A stretch of 62,962 bases of DNA from Paucihalobacter sp036825875 (GTDB lineage: Bacteria > Bacteroidota > Bacteroidia > Flavobacteriales > Flavobacteriaceae), in the NCBI RefSeq assembly GCF_036825875.1, contig NZ_DAISXK010000014.1, positions 1 to 62,962 of the forward strand, in the 5' to 3' direction. The notes under the pieces are model-generated. The model saw nothing but the letters and a program-made list of their open reading frames with translations. It did not search any database and had not been told where the DNA came from. Below are positions 1 to 8,920 of this stretch, piece after piece (position 1 is the first letter of the stretch; each line of letters begins with the position of its first letter). Made by a program: the position numbers and the translations under genes.

Positions 1-34
1 CCGAGTAGTACTAATAACCCATAGGCTTATTGTA
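1..34 (+). rRNA. 23S ribosomal RNA, 3' end (partial)
   Basis: The first bases match the conserved 3' end of bacterial 23S rRNA: a GTACTAAT block followed about ten bases later by AGGCTTA, as in the last 30 nucleotides of the E. coli molecule. The rest of the gene lies outside the window to the left. The exact 3' end is estimated from the distance to GGCTTA. A 5S gene follows in the expected position. Confidence 0.85.
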
Positions 35-102
35 CGCTTGTTTTTTTATAGAGTATAAGTTTAATGTTTTTTATGATTTTTTTTCAATATGTCACGATAT
101 AA

Positions 103-125
103 GATCCCGCCTCAAGTGCGGGATT
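103..125 (+). other. Hairpin in the 23S-5S spacer
   Basis: ATCCCGC (104-110) pairs perfectly with GCGGGAT (118-124) around a seven-base loop, just before the 5S rRNA. In an rRNA operon such a stem is likely a processing signal. It is not followed by a T-run, so it does not look like a terminator. Confidence 0.5.
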
Positions 126-130
126 AAGAT

Positions 131-239
131 TTAAGGTGATTATTGCAATGGGGCTCACCTCTAACCATTCCGAACAGAGTAGTTAAGCCCATTAGCGCCG
201 ATGGTACTGCACCAGTGGGAGAGTAGGTCATCGCCTTTT
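131..239 (+). rRNA. rrf: 5S ribosomal RNA
   Basis: A region of about 109 nt has the conserved 5S features: the CCGAAC loop, GCGCCGATGGTACTGC, and GGGAGAGTAGGTC. The terminal helix pairs AAGGTGAT (133-140) with ATCGCCTT (230-237). It follows the 23S 3' end by about 100 nt, the usual rRNA operon order. No tRNA lies in this spacer. The ends are approximate. Confidence 0.95.
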
Positions 240-242
240 TTG

Positions 243-277
243 AAAAGCCATTCATAGTAATATGAATGGCTTTTTTG
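243..277 (+). terminator. Rho-independent terminator of the rRNA operon
   Basis: An A-rich stem with GCCATTCAT pairs with ATGAATGGC and ends in a run of T, right after the 5S rRNA. This is a typical intrinsic terminator. Confidence 0.9.
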
Positions 278-631
278 TTTTATATACTTAATTAAAATCT
301 TTTATATTGTAACTTTATTTTGTGGCTTTACTTTTTTCTTAAGCATGACCTATTTCTATTGGTTTTAAATAAGCTTTAGAAACTATCGAAATAGCACTTT
401 CCTTAATCATATTTCAATACATATTACTATTTTTACTTGTTCATTTTTTTTATTTAGTTATATGTTAAAGGTTTATCACGATTTACGTTTTTTATCAAAA
501 CATGTGAAGCATCTTTTTTATACTAATCACTAACATTGTCAAGATACCATAAATACTGGATTAATATACGTCATATTAATTACAGTGCATTTTGATTTTA
601 GTGAAAACTAGAATGCATGCCATTTTAAAAT
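278..631. other. AT-rich intergenic region, no gene seen
   Basis: About 350 bases between the rRNA terminator and the secreted repeat protein. The stretch is very AT-rich. I see no tRNA, no convincing coding frame and no full TTG / TAnnTTTG promoter. It probably holds the promoter and leader of the downstream gene, but I cannot place them. Confidence 0.5.
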
Positions 632-3600
632 ATGAGAATTGTAATAGTACTGGTTGTTTGTTTTGTATGTGATTTATTGAATGCTCAGTTAGCTTATGAT
701 GGTGTGCATGATAAATCCGTTTGTGGTTCTAGTGTTTCATTGGATTCTTGGGGTGATGAACACTATCATGTATTTGAAAGTCAATTATATAATACCACAG
801 ATCAATTAGTAGGGCTCAAACATTCTAGTATAAACGCGTTTGAAGATTCACCTTCCATAAATGCCATCAATTCCTTGGTTGATGCTGGTACAGAAGGTTC
901 AAATATTTTCACCATTGGTTCACAGGTCATTAATGAAAGTGTATCAGTTATAGTTAATGATATAGCCGCTCCAACAATTACTTCAAACTTACCAATATGT
1001 AGTGGGTCTGATGTAATCATTACCATTACAGACGGTTTTCCGAATGCTATAGTAAGTTTTGATATTGACAATATTCCAGGAGTACTAGAGCTAGATGATT
1101 TTGGCAATTACACAATTATAATTCCTAACGCTGCAGAAGGAACTGAGATTAACCTATTTCAAATGAATTCCTCAGAAGGCTCCTTGGTATTAGATCAAGA
1201 ATTTGTTGTTACAGTGAATCCATTACCAATTTATGAAGAGCCTGCATCAAAGGAATTATGTGATTTTAATAACCCTGGAGATGAACAAGAGCTTTTTTTA
1301 TTGGATATTCCTGAAATCATAGCAGGACAAAATGGTGTTGGATATACAATTCATGAATTAATGGTTGATGCCGAAAATGACGTTAATGCTCTTACAGGTG
1401 ACCCAAATAATCCGAATCAAGAAATAAGCTATACGAACACTTCAAATCCACAAACACTTTATATTAGAGGTGAAGATGAAGCTACAGGTTGCTTTACTAT
1501 AATGACATTGGAGCTTCGTGTGCTTCCAATTGCTGTGGCGATACAACCAAACAATATAGAAGTATGTGATAACTCAACAAATGATGGTGTTGCCGTATTT
1601 GATTTAACGGAAGTTGAAACAGAAATTTTTGGCACTCAAAACCCTGTAGATTTTAGCATAAGGTATTATTTGTCTCAAGCTGAGGCAGAAACTGGAGGAA
1701 CAGCCATCAGTTCACCAGAAACATATGAAAACTCGGTTCTTGGTGGCGAAACTATTTATGTTCGTGTTGAAAACAATGGCGATTCAGATTGTTATGCGGT
1801 TACCTCTTTTGATATTACAGTGCATCCGTCGTTAAATGCTTCATTTGAAATGACGGCTAGTTGTGATGGTGCGACGGCTACTATTTTAGGTGATACAGGC
1901 GGCGTTTTTTCATTTTATCAAGCTCCTACAGATGCTGCAGTCATTAATCCAGCAGATGGCGAAATTAGTAATGTAACTCAGGGTGCCACCTATATTATAG
2001 CTTATAGCCTTGATGGAGCAGATTGCTCCGCATTAGAAACAGTTTCGGTGACTGTTGGCACTTTGCCAAACGTTGTGTCGCCCTCGAATTTGCAAGCATG
2101 CGGAACTGTTTCTGAAGGTGTGTGGTTTGATTTGGATTCTAAAATATCTGAAATCACTAATCAGGATTCGAACTTGATGGTGTCATTTTATCTCAGTCAA
2201 ATTCTTGCCGAAGCAGGTGATCCGACAAATGCGTTGTCATCTCCATACTTGGCAACCTCTTTAAATCAGACTGTTTATGTTCGTGTAGCAGGTGATGGTG
2301 GCTGTGTTGTATATACAGAAATGGTTTTGGACCTTTTTGAAACGGTTCAAATGGCGCAACTTCCGGAAATTTCAGAATGCGACAACCATAATGATGGCAT
2401 TGCCACCTTCAATTTAAGTCAAATTGAAAGCTTGTTAGGAACCAATCCAAATTGGGTAGTCACTTACCACAGTACTCAGAACGATGCTCAAAATGGCAGC
2501 AATGACATCACGAATGTTACCAATTATCCGTCAACATCAGCTACAATTTATGTGCGTATAACTAATGCCTTTGATGATAATGGACTTTGCATTACCATTT
2601 TGCCATTAGATTTGCTAGTGAATCCATCGCCAGAAGTGGCTCTATCAGAAATTGTCATTTGCGAATCTGGTTCTTTAGGTTTTGAGGCGTTTGACTTACA
2701 AGCAGAAATCTCAAACATTTTGGGAAGTTCGCAAAACATTACAAATTTTAGTGTTCGATTTTATACGGATAGTTTTGCTATTAATGAAATTGCGACCAAT
2801 CCGTTTACCAATACAATTGCCAATGCGCAAACCATTTATTTGCAAATTTCAAATTTGGCAACTAATTGTAGCGCGATATTTCCGTTGGATTTACAAGTGT
2901 TATCCGGCATAGAATTAACGGAACCTTCGGACCTTAGCATCTGTGATGGCGTTTTGAATGATGGCATTGGGACTTTTGATTTAACTTCCTTAGAAAGTGA
3001 CATGCTTCATAATCAAAATCCTGAGGATTTTTTGATTAGCTATCACAATTTGTTTGATGAGGCGCAAAATGGCACCAATGCCATTCCAAATCCACAAAAT
3101 TATCAAAACTTAAATTCGCCATTTGAACAGCTTATTTATATCCGTGTGCAAGGTCTTGACACCCCTGATTGTATTAGTACGACTCAAGTGCGATTGGTTG
3201 TAAATGCTTTGATGCGTCCACAAGTTTTTAGTGTTGATGGACGCAATACCATTTGTGTTGATTTTGACAGCAATGAACTTCAAAGCGGTTTGACCTTGAC
3301 TACCAATTTGCAAGGTGCAAATTACACCTATCAATGGTTATTAAACGGTTCTGAAATAAGTGGTGCCACAATGGGTAGTTATGACATTACAACCTCTTCT
3401 CCAGGCTTGTATAGTGTTTATGTGGTTGACAGTAATTCAGATACCGTATGCGGTGAGTCAGCTTTTAGTAACGAATTTGAGGTCATAAAATCTGGATTGG
3501 CATCTCTAGTAAGTGTAACAACGAGTCAGCCTTTTGCCAACAACCAGACCGTTACGGTTGTGGTGCAGGGTTATGGTGATTATTGGTTTCAGTTGAATGA

Positions 3601-3997
3601 TGGGCCGATTACGGACAATAATGGTGTTTTTAGTAATGTACTATCTGGCGTACATACGGTGACTGTTTACGACCGAAGAACAGACCATCCTTCTTGTGGT
3701 TTTATCATTATTGATTCTATTCAAATAATAGATTATCCAAGATTTTTCACGCCAAACAATGACGGCTATCACGATACTTGGAATATTACAGCGATGCAAG
3801 ATCAGCCTAATTCGTTAATACTTATTTATGACCGTTATGGAAAAATTATAAGTTCTATAAAACCCAATGGCCCTGGTTGGGATGGCAACTATGATGGACA
3901 GCTAATGATGTCTAATGATTATTGGTTTGTGCTTACTTATCAAGATGATGATGGGACTCAAAGAGAATTTAAGGCTCATTTTACTTTAAAGCGATAA
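632..3997 (+). CDS. Secreted repeat protein with T9SS type B sorting domain
   Basis: The 1121-residue protein begins with a signal peptide (hydrophobic residues 3-13, cleavage near NAQ at 18-19). From about residue 203 to 850 it holds roughly six diverged modules. Most start with a Cys in an E-x-C or I-C-D context, followed by NDGxxxFDL, and end with an Ile/Val-Tyr-Val/Ile-Arg-Val strand. Starts are near residues 205, 310, 487, 581, 676 and 769. Residues about 1036-1121 form a gliding-motility-associated C-terminal domain, with FFTPNNDG at its start and a Lys-Arg end, as in CHU_C / T9SS type B signals. The protein is therefore predicted to be exported by the type IX system and surface-attached or released. 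The repeats suggest an adhesin-like role, but no catalytic domain is visible. It stands alone, and its function is inferred. Confidence 0.88.
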   Translation: MRIVIVLVVCFVCDLLNAQLAYDGVHDKSVCGSSVSLDSWGDEHYHVFESQLYNTTDQLVGLKHSSINAFEDSPSINAINSLVDAGTEGSNIFTIGSQVINESVSVIVNDIAAPTITSNLPICSGSDVIITITDGFPNAIVSFDIDNIPGVLELDDFGNYTIIIPNAAEGTEINLFQMNSSEGSLVLDQEFVVTVNPLPIYEEPASKELCDFNNPGDEQELFLLDIPEIIAGQNGVGYTIHELMVDAENDVNALTGDPNNPNQEISYTNTSNPQTLYIRGEDEATGCFTIMTLELRVLPIAVAIQPNNIEVCDNSTNDGVAVFDLTEVETEIFGTQNPVDFSIRYYLSQAEAETGGTAISSPETYENSVLGGETIYVRVENNGDSDCYAVTSFDITVHPSLNASFEMTASCDGATATILGDTGGVFSFYQAPTDAAVINPADGEISNVTQGATYIIAYSLDGADCSALETVSVTVGTLPNVVSPSNLQACGTVSEGVWFDLDSKISEITNQDSNLMVSFYLSQILAEAGDPTNALSSPYLATSLNQTVYVRVAGDGGCVVYTEMVLDLFETVQMAQLPEISECDNHNDGIATFNLSQIESLLGTNPNWVVTYHSTQNDAQNGSNDITNVTNYPSTSATIYVRITNAFDDNGLCITILPLDLLVNPSPEVALSEIVICESGSLGFEAFDLQAEISNILGSSQNITNFSVRFYTDSFAINEIATNPFTNTIANAQTIYLQISNLATNCSAIFPLDLQVLSGIELTEPSDLSICDGVLNDGIGTFDLTSLESDMLHNQNPEDFLISYHNLFDEAQNGTNAIPNPQNYQNLNSPFEQLIYIRVQGLDTPDCISTTQVRLVVNALMRPQVFSVDGRNTICVDFDSNELQSGLTLTTNLQGANYTYQWLLNGSEISGATMGSYDITTSSPGLYSVYVVDSNSDTVCGESAFSNEFEVIKSGLASLVSVTTSQPFANNQTVTVVVQGYGDYWFQLNDGPITDNNGVFSNVLSGVHTVTVYDRRTDHPSCGFIIIDSIQIIDYPRFFTPNNDGYHDTWNITAMQDQPNSLILIYDRYGKIISSIKPNGPGWDGNYDGQLMMSNDYWFVLTYQDDDGTQREFKAHFTLKR

Positions 3998-4107
3998 CTT
4001 TTTATAAACAAAACACTTAATGGAACTATTACGGACTTAAAATTAGAAGCTTTAGTTTTTAATTTTTCATTTTGATTTTCATAAATTTAATTTTTTAAAG
4101 ATTAATT

Positions 4108-6531
4108 ATGTTTATCAATAACGAATTTGAATTAGCGTTAAAATTTGCAAACAATACAGATAGATCTTTATTTCTCAGCGGAAAGGCTGGTACTGGTAAA
4201 ACCACATTTCTTCACAAACTGAGAGAAGATTGTCTAAAACGCATGGTTGTGGTGGCGCCAACGGGCGTCGCGGCAATTAACGCGAAAGGTGTTACCATTC
4301 ATTCTTTTTTTCAAATACCATTTGGTCCAATTATACCTAATCAAGAATTAAGATCGTCTAAGGATTTTAGATTCAGCAAAACTAAAATTAACATCATCAA
4401 GTCTTTGGATTTACTGATTATTGATGAAATTAGTATGGTTCGGGCTGATTTATTGGATTGTATAGACAGTGTTTTACGACGGTTTAGAAATAGGGATTTG
4501 GTGTTTGGTGGCGTACAGGTTTTAATGATTGGTGACCTTCAGCAGTTATCGCCAGTGGTTAAAGATCACGAATGGGAACTGTTGAAACCATTTTATCAGA
4601 GTATTTATTTTTTTGATAGTATTGCGTTTAAATCGTGCGATCCTTTAACCATTGAGCTCCTTCATATCTATAGACAAGACAATCCAATATTTATAGACAT
4701 ACTTAATGAAATTAGAAATAATGCCCTCACACAAGCATCGGCTGATGCCTTGAACAAGCAGTTTAATCCAGACTTTAGGCCATCGGAACATGACGGTTAT
4801 ATTTCCTTAACAACACACAATCATAAAGCTGAAAAAGTTAATGATTATGAGCTTTCTAAATTGAAGGGAAAATCTATAACCTATAGTGCCGAGGTTGAAG
4901 GTAAATTTCCACCACATAGTTTTCCAAATAAGGAAAGTTTTGAACTGAAGAAAGGCGCACAAGTCATGTTTATAAAAAACGATAGTTCACAAGATAAGCG
5001 CTATTACAATGGAAAAATTGGTAAAGTTGTTCAATTAGATGAGGATGAAGTAATAGTTCAATGTTTAGGCGACGAATATGAGATTGTTACGACTCCCGAA
5101 GTGTGGGAGAATTTTGATTATTCCGTTGATAACGAAACCAATGCTATAACAGAACACAAAATTGGTAGCTTCAAACAGATGCCTCTTCGATTGGCATGGG
5201 CCATTACCATTCATAAAAGTCAGGGTTTAACTTTTGAAAAGGCTATTATCGATGCACAAGATGCATTTGCACACGGTCAAACTTACGTTGCGCTAAGCAG
5301 GTGTAAGTCACTTGAAGGAATTATTTTAAGGAGTAAAATAGTTTCGAATCAAATTATAACAGATAGACAAGTTTTGTCATTTAATAAAAACACTGAGGCG
5401 AATAGGCCCACAGAAGCAATTTTGCGTCAGTCGCAATGTGATTATCAATTAAACTTAATTAACGAGATTTTTGATTATTATCCATTTCTTCGTCCAATCA
5501 AAAGACTATTGGATATTTACTATAAGAATAAATCGAGTATTGAAGGAACTTTAGAAACTATTTTAAATTCAATAAAAATAGAGATTTCATTATTATTAGA
5601 GGTGAATAACAAATTCATTACACAATTAAAGTCGTTAACCGTTTTGGATCAAACACCAGAACAAAGCGAGATTGTTCAAAAGCGGTTTATAAAGGCCGTT
5701 TCCTATTTCGATAATCAATTACAACACAAAATCTCTGAACCATTTAAATCTTTTGAGTTTACGACTGACAATAATGCACTTGAAAAGGATTTACTCAAGC
5801 ATGTTAAGATGCTTGAAGAATTGATAAGTACTAAACTATTTTATTATAAAAGTTTACAACAAGGTTTTGATACTGTTTCATTTTTAAAGTTGAAAGCAGA
5901 GGCTATTTTCTTAAATGAAGAACAGCCGAAGACACATCGAAAAGCTATCATTTCCAGCACATCAAATGCTAGATTATTTGAGTTATTACGTTCTTTAAGA
6001 AGTGATTTAGCAGAGGAACACAATCAAATACATTATCAGATATTTACCCAAAAGTCTTTATATGCGATGTGTGAATTTTTGCCTACTAATAAACAAGAAT
6101 TAAAGGCGATTCATGGGATGGGTAAAACAAGAATTGAAAAATATGGTGACTCAATTTTAGATTTGATTAAAAATTATTGTGCCACGCACGATATAGAAGT
6201 AAGAAATGATATACCCAGTTATAAGTCACCAAAAAAGGAAAAGGTTGATACTAAAAAAGTTTCATTAGAACTATATAATTCTGGTAAAACTCTAGAAGAA
6301 ATTGCCGGTATTAGGGAACTCAATGAAAACACTATATTCGGCCATTTAGCCTCTTTTATTCCAACGGGTCAAATAAAAATATTTGATTTGATGTCTGAAT
6401 CCCACTATAAGGAATTAACACAAATTATACCCACAAAAACTTTTGAAAACCTTTCAGATTTAAAACATCAACTTGATGATAAATATACTTATGCCGAATT
6501 GCGATTGGTTTTAAATACGCTTGAAGGGTAA
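4108..6531 (+). CDS. Pif1/RecD-like DNA helicase with HRDC and helix-turn-helix tail
   Basis: The 807-residue helicase has a Walker A motif GKAGTGKT (residues 25-32), a Walker B segment LLIIDEIS (about 107-114), and the C-terminal superfamily 1 motifs ITIHKSQGLTFEKA and YVALSRC near residues 365-400. The next ~200 residues have no motif I recognise. An HRDC-like domain follows (about 625-690), ending in the helix-hairpin-helix-like AIHGMGKTRIEKYG. The tail has a RecQ-type helix-turn-helix (SLELYNSGKTLEEIAG). The family unwinds DNA with ATP, probably in repair or recombination. The combination of Pif1-like core, HRDC and HTH is familiar in Bacteroidota, but I have no specific gene name for it. 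Confidence 0.9.
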   Translation: MFINNEFELALKFANNTDRSLFLSGKAGTGKTTFLHKLREDCLKRMVVVAPTGVAAINAKGVTIHSFFQIPFGPIIPNQELRSSKDFRFSKTKINIIKSLDLLIIDEISMVRADLLDCIDSVLRRFRNRDLVFGGVQVLMIGDLQQLSPVVKDHEWELLKPFYQSIYFFDSIAFKSCDPLTIELLHIYRQDNPIFIDILNEIRNNALTQASADALNKQFNPDFRPSEHDGYISLTTHNHKAEKVNDYELSKLKGKSITYSAEVEGKFPPHSFPNKESFELKKGAQVMFIKNDSSQDKRYYNGKIGKVVQLDEDEVIVQCLGDEYEIVTTPEVWENFDYSVDNETNAITEHKIGSFKQMPLRLAWAITIHKSQGLTFEKAIIDAQDAFAHGQTYVALSRCKSLEGIILRSKIVSNQIITDRQVLSFNKNTEANRPTEAILRQSQCDYQLNLINEIFDYYPFLRPIKRLLDIYYKNKSSIEGTLETILNSIKIEISLLLEVNNKFITQLKSLTVLDQTPEQSEIVQKRFIKAVSYFDNQLQHKISEPFKSFEFTTDNNALEKDLLKHVKMLEELISTKLFYYKSLQQGFDTVSFLKLKAEAIFLNEEQPKTHRKAIISSTSNARLFELLRSLRSDLAEEHNQIHYQIFTQKSLYAMCEFLPTNKQELKAIHGMGKTRIEKYGDSILDLIKNYCATHDIEVRNDIPSYKSPKKEKVDTKKVSLELYNSGKTLEEIAGIRELNENTIFGHLASFIPTGQIKIFDLMSESHYKELTQIIPTKTFENLSDLKHQLDDKYTYAELRLVLNTLEG

Positions 6532-6553
6532 TTGAACCAACTTCAATATTCAA

Positions 6554-7696
6554 TTATCCTTTTATAAGGCTTCTAGAAATTACAATTTTCTGAATTTCAG
6601 AGGTGCCTTCATATATTTGGGTAATTTTTGCGTCGCGCATTAGTCTTTCAACATGGTATTCCTTAACGAAACCATTACCACCGTGAATTTGTACAGCTTC
6701 TACGGTAGTATCCATAGCGACTTTTGAGGCATATAATTTTGCCATGGCACTAGAATAATCATAATTGTTATGTAAATCTTTATCCCAAGCAGACTTCAAA
6801 ACCAACATTCTCGCAGCTTCAATTTCAGTCGCCATATCGGCCAGTTTAAATGCAATTGCTTGGTGGTTACAAATTTCTGTTCCAAATGCTTTGCGTTCTT
6901 TAGAATATTTTAAGGCCAATTCAAAGGCACCCGAAGCAATTCCCAAGGCTTGGGCAGCAATACCAATCCGTCCGCCTGATAATGTTTTCATCGCAAATTT
7001 AAAACCAAAACCATCTTCGCCAATTCTATTTTCTTTAGGGACCTTGACATCATTAAATTGTAGGGTATGTGTATCGCTTCCTCTGATTCCTAATTTGTTT
7101 TCTTTTGGACCGACATGAAAGCCATCTAAACCGCGTTCCACAATAAATGCATTAATACCGTGATGACCTTTTTCTCTATCTGTTTGGGCAATAACTAAAT
7201 ACACATCAGATCTACCACCATTTGTTATCCAGTTTTTAGTTCCATTAAGTAAATAATGGTCGCCCATATCTATTGCTGTTGTTTTTTGTGAGGTTGCATC
7301 GCTACCAGCTTCGGGCTCACTTAGGCAAAATGCTCCAACAAATTCCCCTGTTGCCAGTTTGGTTAAATATTTTTGTTTTTGGGCTTCAGTTCCGTAGGTT
7401 TCAATTCCGTAGCAAACAAGCGAATTATTAACGGAAACAATTACAGATGCGGACGCGTCAATTTTTGAAAGTTCTTCCATGATAAGTACGTATGAAATGG
7501 TATCCATACCACTACCGCCATATTTAGGATCGACCATTATTCCCATAAATCCAAGGTCTCCCATCTTTCTAACCAATTCATTAGGAAATTCTTGTATTTC
7601 GTCACGTTCTATAACCCCGGGTAAAAGTTCTGAATTGGCAAAATCTCTTGCTGCATCTCTAATCATTAGATGTTCTTCGGTAAGATTGAATTCCAT
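6554..7696 (-). CDS. Acyl-CoA dehydrogenase
   Basis: The 380 residues match the length of short- and medium-chain acyl-CoA dehydrogenases. These FAD enzymes oxidise acyl-CoA to trans-2-enoyl-CoA in beta-oxidation or branched amino-acid breakdown. The FAD/substrate segment FCLSEPEAGSDA and the C-terminal signature IYEGTSEIQ are present. Glu363 in YEGTSE sits where the catalytic base of the short-chain enzymes lies. The start codon is 36 bases downstream of a full promoter (TTG, 20-nt spacer, TATCTTTG) on this strand, which supports the chosen ATG. It is divergent from anmK. Substrate chain length cannot be told from sequence alone. Confidence 0.95.
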   Translation of the reverse strand: MEFNLTEEHLMIRDAARDFANSELLPGVIERDEIQEFPNELVRKMGDLGFMGIMVDPKYGGSGMDTISYVLIMEELSKIDASASVIVSVNNSLVCYGIETYGTEAQKQKYLTKLATGEFVGAFCLSEPEAGSDATSQKTTAIDMGDHYLLNGTKNWITNGGRSDVYLVIAQTDREKGHHGINAFIVERGLDGFHVGPKENKLGIRGSDTHTLQFNDVKVPKENRIGEDGFGFKFAMKTLSGGRIGIAAQALGIASGAFELALKYSKERKAFGTEICNHQAIAFKLADMATEIEAARMLVLKSAWDKDLHNNYDYSSAMAKLYASKVAMDTTVEAVQIHGGNGFVKEYHVERLMRDAKITQIYEGTSEIQKIVISRSLIKG

Positions 7697-7731
7697 AAAA
7701 ATTGAATTATTATATTGATAAAAATTGATGT

Positions 7732-7762
7732 CAAAGATAACTTTTTATTGACGTATTATCAA
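7732..7762 (-). promoter_or_regulatory. Promoter of the acyl-CoA dehydrogenase gene
   Basis: On the minus strand there is TTG (7762-7760), a 20-nt spacer and TATCTTTG (7739-7732). This fits the flavobacterial consensus TTG-N17-23-TAnnTTTG. It lies in the divergent region with anmK. A weaker plus-strand element, TATTTTTA at 7773-7780 with TTG at 7748-7750, could serve anmK, so the two promoters may overlap. Confidence 0.65.
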
Positions 7763-7785
7763 TAGGATTATTTATTTTTACCAAT

Positions 7786-8859
7786 ATGTTAACGAAAGAA
7801 TATCATGTTATCGGTGTCATGTCTGGAACATCTTTGGATGGATTAGATATAGTATATGTTACTTTGAAATTTGACTTGAACTGGTCTTTTAACATAATTC
7901 ATGCAGTTACCATTCCGTATAGTGATGATTGGTTGTTAAAGCTTTCCAGGCTATCTAATTTAGGTATGGAGGAATTACACGTTATTGATTTAGAGTATAG
8001 TAAATATGTATCCGAAACAATTGCCGGTTTTATAGACAAGTATCAAATTGAAACGGTTGATCTTGTGGCCTCACACGGACATACGGCAAAGCATTTGCCA
8101 CATAAAAATTTCACTTATCAAATAGGAAATCTCCAGGAAATCACAAACTATTTAAACCATACTGTAATATGTGATTTTAGAGTTCAAGATGTTGAATTGG
8201 GTGGACAAGGAGCGCCGTTGGTACCTATTGGCGATCAGCTATTATTTTCGGAGTTTGATTACTGCATCAATTTGGGAGGATTTTCTAATATTTCGTTTGA
8301 AAAAGATGGTTTCAGAATTGCCTTTGATATTTGTCCTGTGAACACGGTTTTAAACACCTTATCACAGCGATTAAATTTAGACTATGATGTTGATGGTAAA
8401 TTGGCAAAATCAGGAAACTTAAACCCCGACTTACTCAATGCACTGAATCAGTTGGCGTATTACCATGAAGACTATCCGAAGTCATTAGGAATAGAATGGG
8501 TTCAAGAACAAATTTGGCCGGTTTTAGAGCAGTATGATATTTCGACTCATGATTTAATGAGAACTTTTGTAGAGCACATTGCGATACAAATAGCCTTGAA
8601 CACACAACAAATTAATAAGGCCAAGCTTTTATTTACAGGCGGTGGAACTTTAAACTCTTTTTTAATGGAACGTGTTTCCTTTTTTGTTTCGGGCAGCATC
8701 ACAATTCCTGATACCCTCCTTATTAACTACAAAGAAGCCCTTATTTTTTCACTCCTCGGCGTGTTAAAATTGAGGGGTGAAATTAACTGTTTAAAAAGCG
8801 TAACTGGTGCAAAACATGATCATTCTAGTGGTAGAATTTACACCCCTAATTTTAATTGA
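7786..8859 (+). CDS. anmK: Anhydro-N-acetylmuramic acid kinase
   Basis: This 357-residue protein phosphorylates and opens 1,6-anhydro-MurNAc to MurNAc-6-phosphate during recycling of cell-wall fragments. The N-terminal ATP-binding signature GVMSGTSLDGLD (residues 11-22) is diagnostic. The sugar-kinase fold is also seen in HGHTAKHLPH, GGFSNIS and the late FTGGGTLN. Length is normal, slightly short of E. coli AnmK. It is divergent from the acyl-CoA dehydrogenase gene and followed by an amino-acid dehydrogenase gene. With murF and mpl in the same window it forms a peptidoglycan theme, though the genes are not in one operon. Confidence 0.96.
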   Translation: MLTKEYHVIGVMSGTSLDGLDIVYVTLKFDLNWSFNIIHAVTIPYSDDWLLKLSRLSNLGMEELHVIDLEYSKYVSETIAGFIDKYQIETVDLVASHGHTAKHLPHKNFTYQIGNLQEITNYLNHTVICDFRVQDVELGGQGAPLVPIGDQLLFSEFDYCINLGGFSNISFEKDGFRIAFDICPVNTVLNTLSQRLNLDYDVDGKLAKSGNLNPDLLNALNQLAYYHEDYPKSLGIEWVQEQIWPVLEQYDISTHDLMRTFVEHIAIQIALNTQQINKAKLLFTGGGTLNSFLMERVSFFVSGSITIPDTLLINYKEALIFSLLGVLKLRGEINCLKSVTGAKHDHSSGRIYTPNFN

Positions 8860-8887
8860 TTATCAGCAATAAACATATTTAGTTTTT

Positions 8888-8895
8888 TATCTTTG
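8888..8895 (+). promoter_or_regulatory. -7 promoter element before the amino-acid dehydrogenase gene
   Basis: TATCTTTG matches the flavobacterial -7 box TAnnTTTG and lies 26 bases before the ATG. No TTG is present at 17-23 bases upstream, so only the -7 half is supported. Confidence 0.5.
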
Positions 8896-8920
8896 CGCTG
8901 CCTAATTTCATCACTCATTA

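Noticed and set aside
3998..4107. Terminator around AAGCTT after the first secreted protein
   Set aside because: Only a short palindrome with A/T flanks; no convincing stem and T-run.
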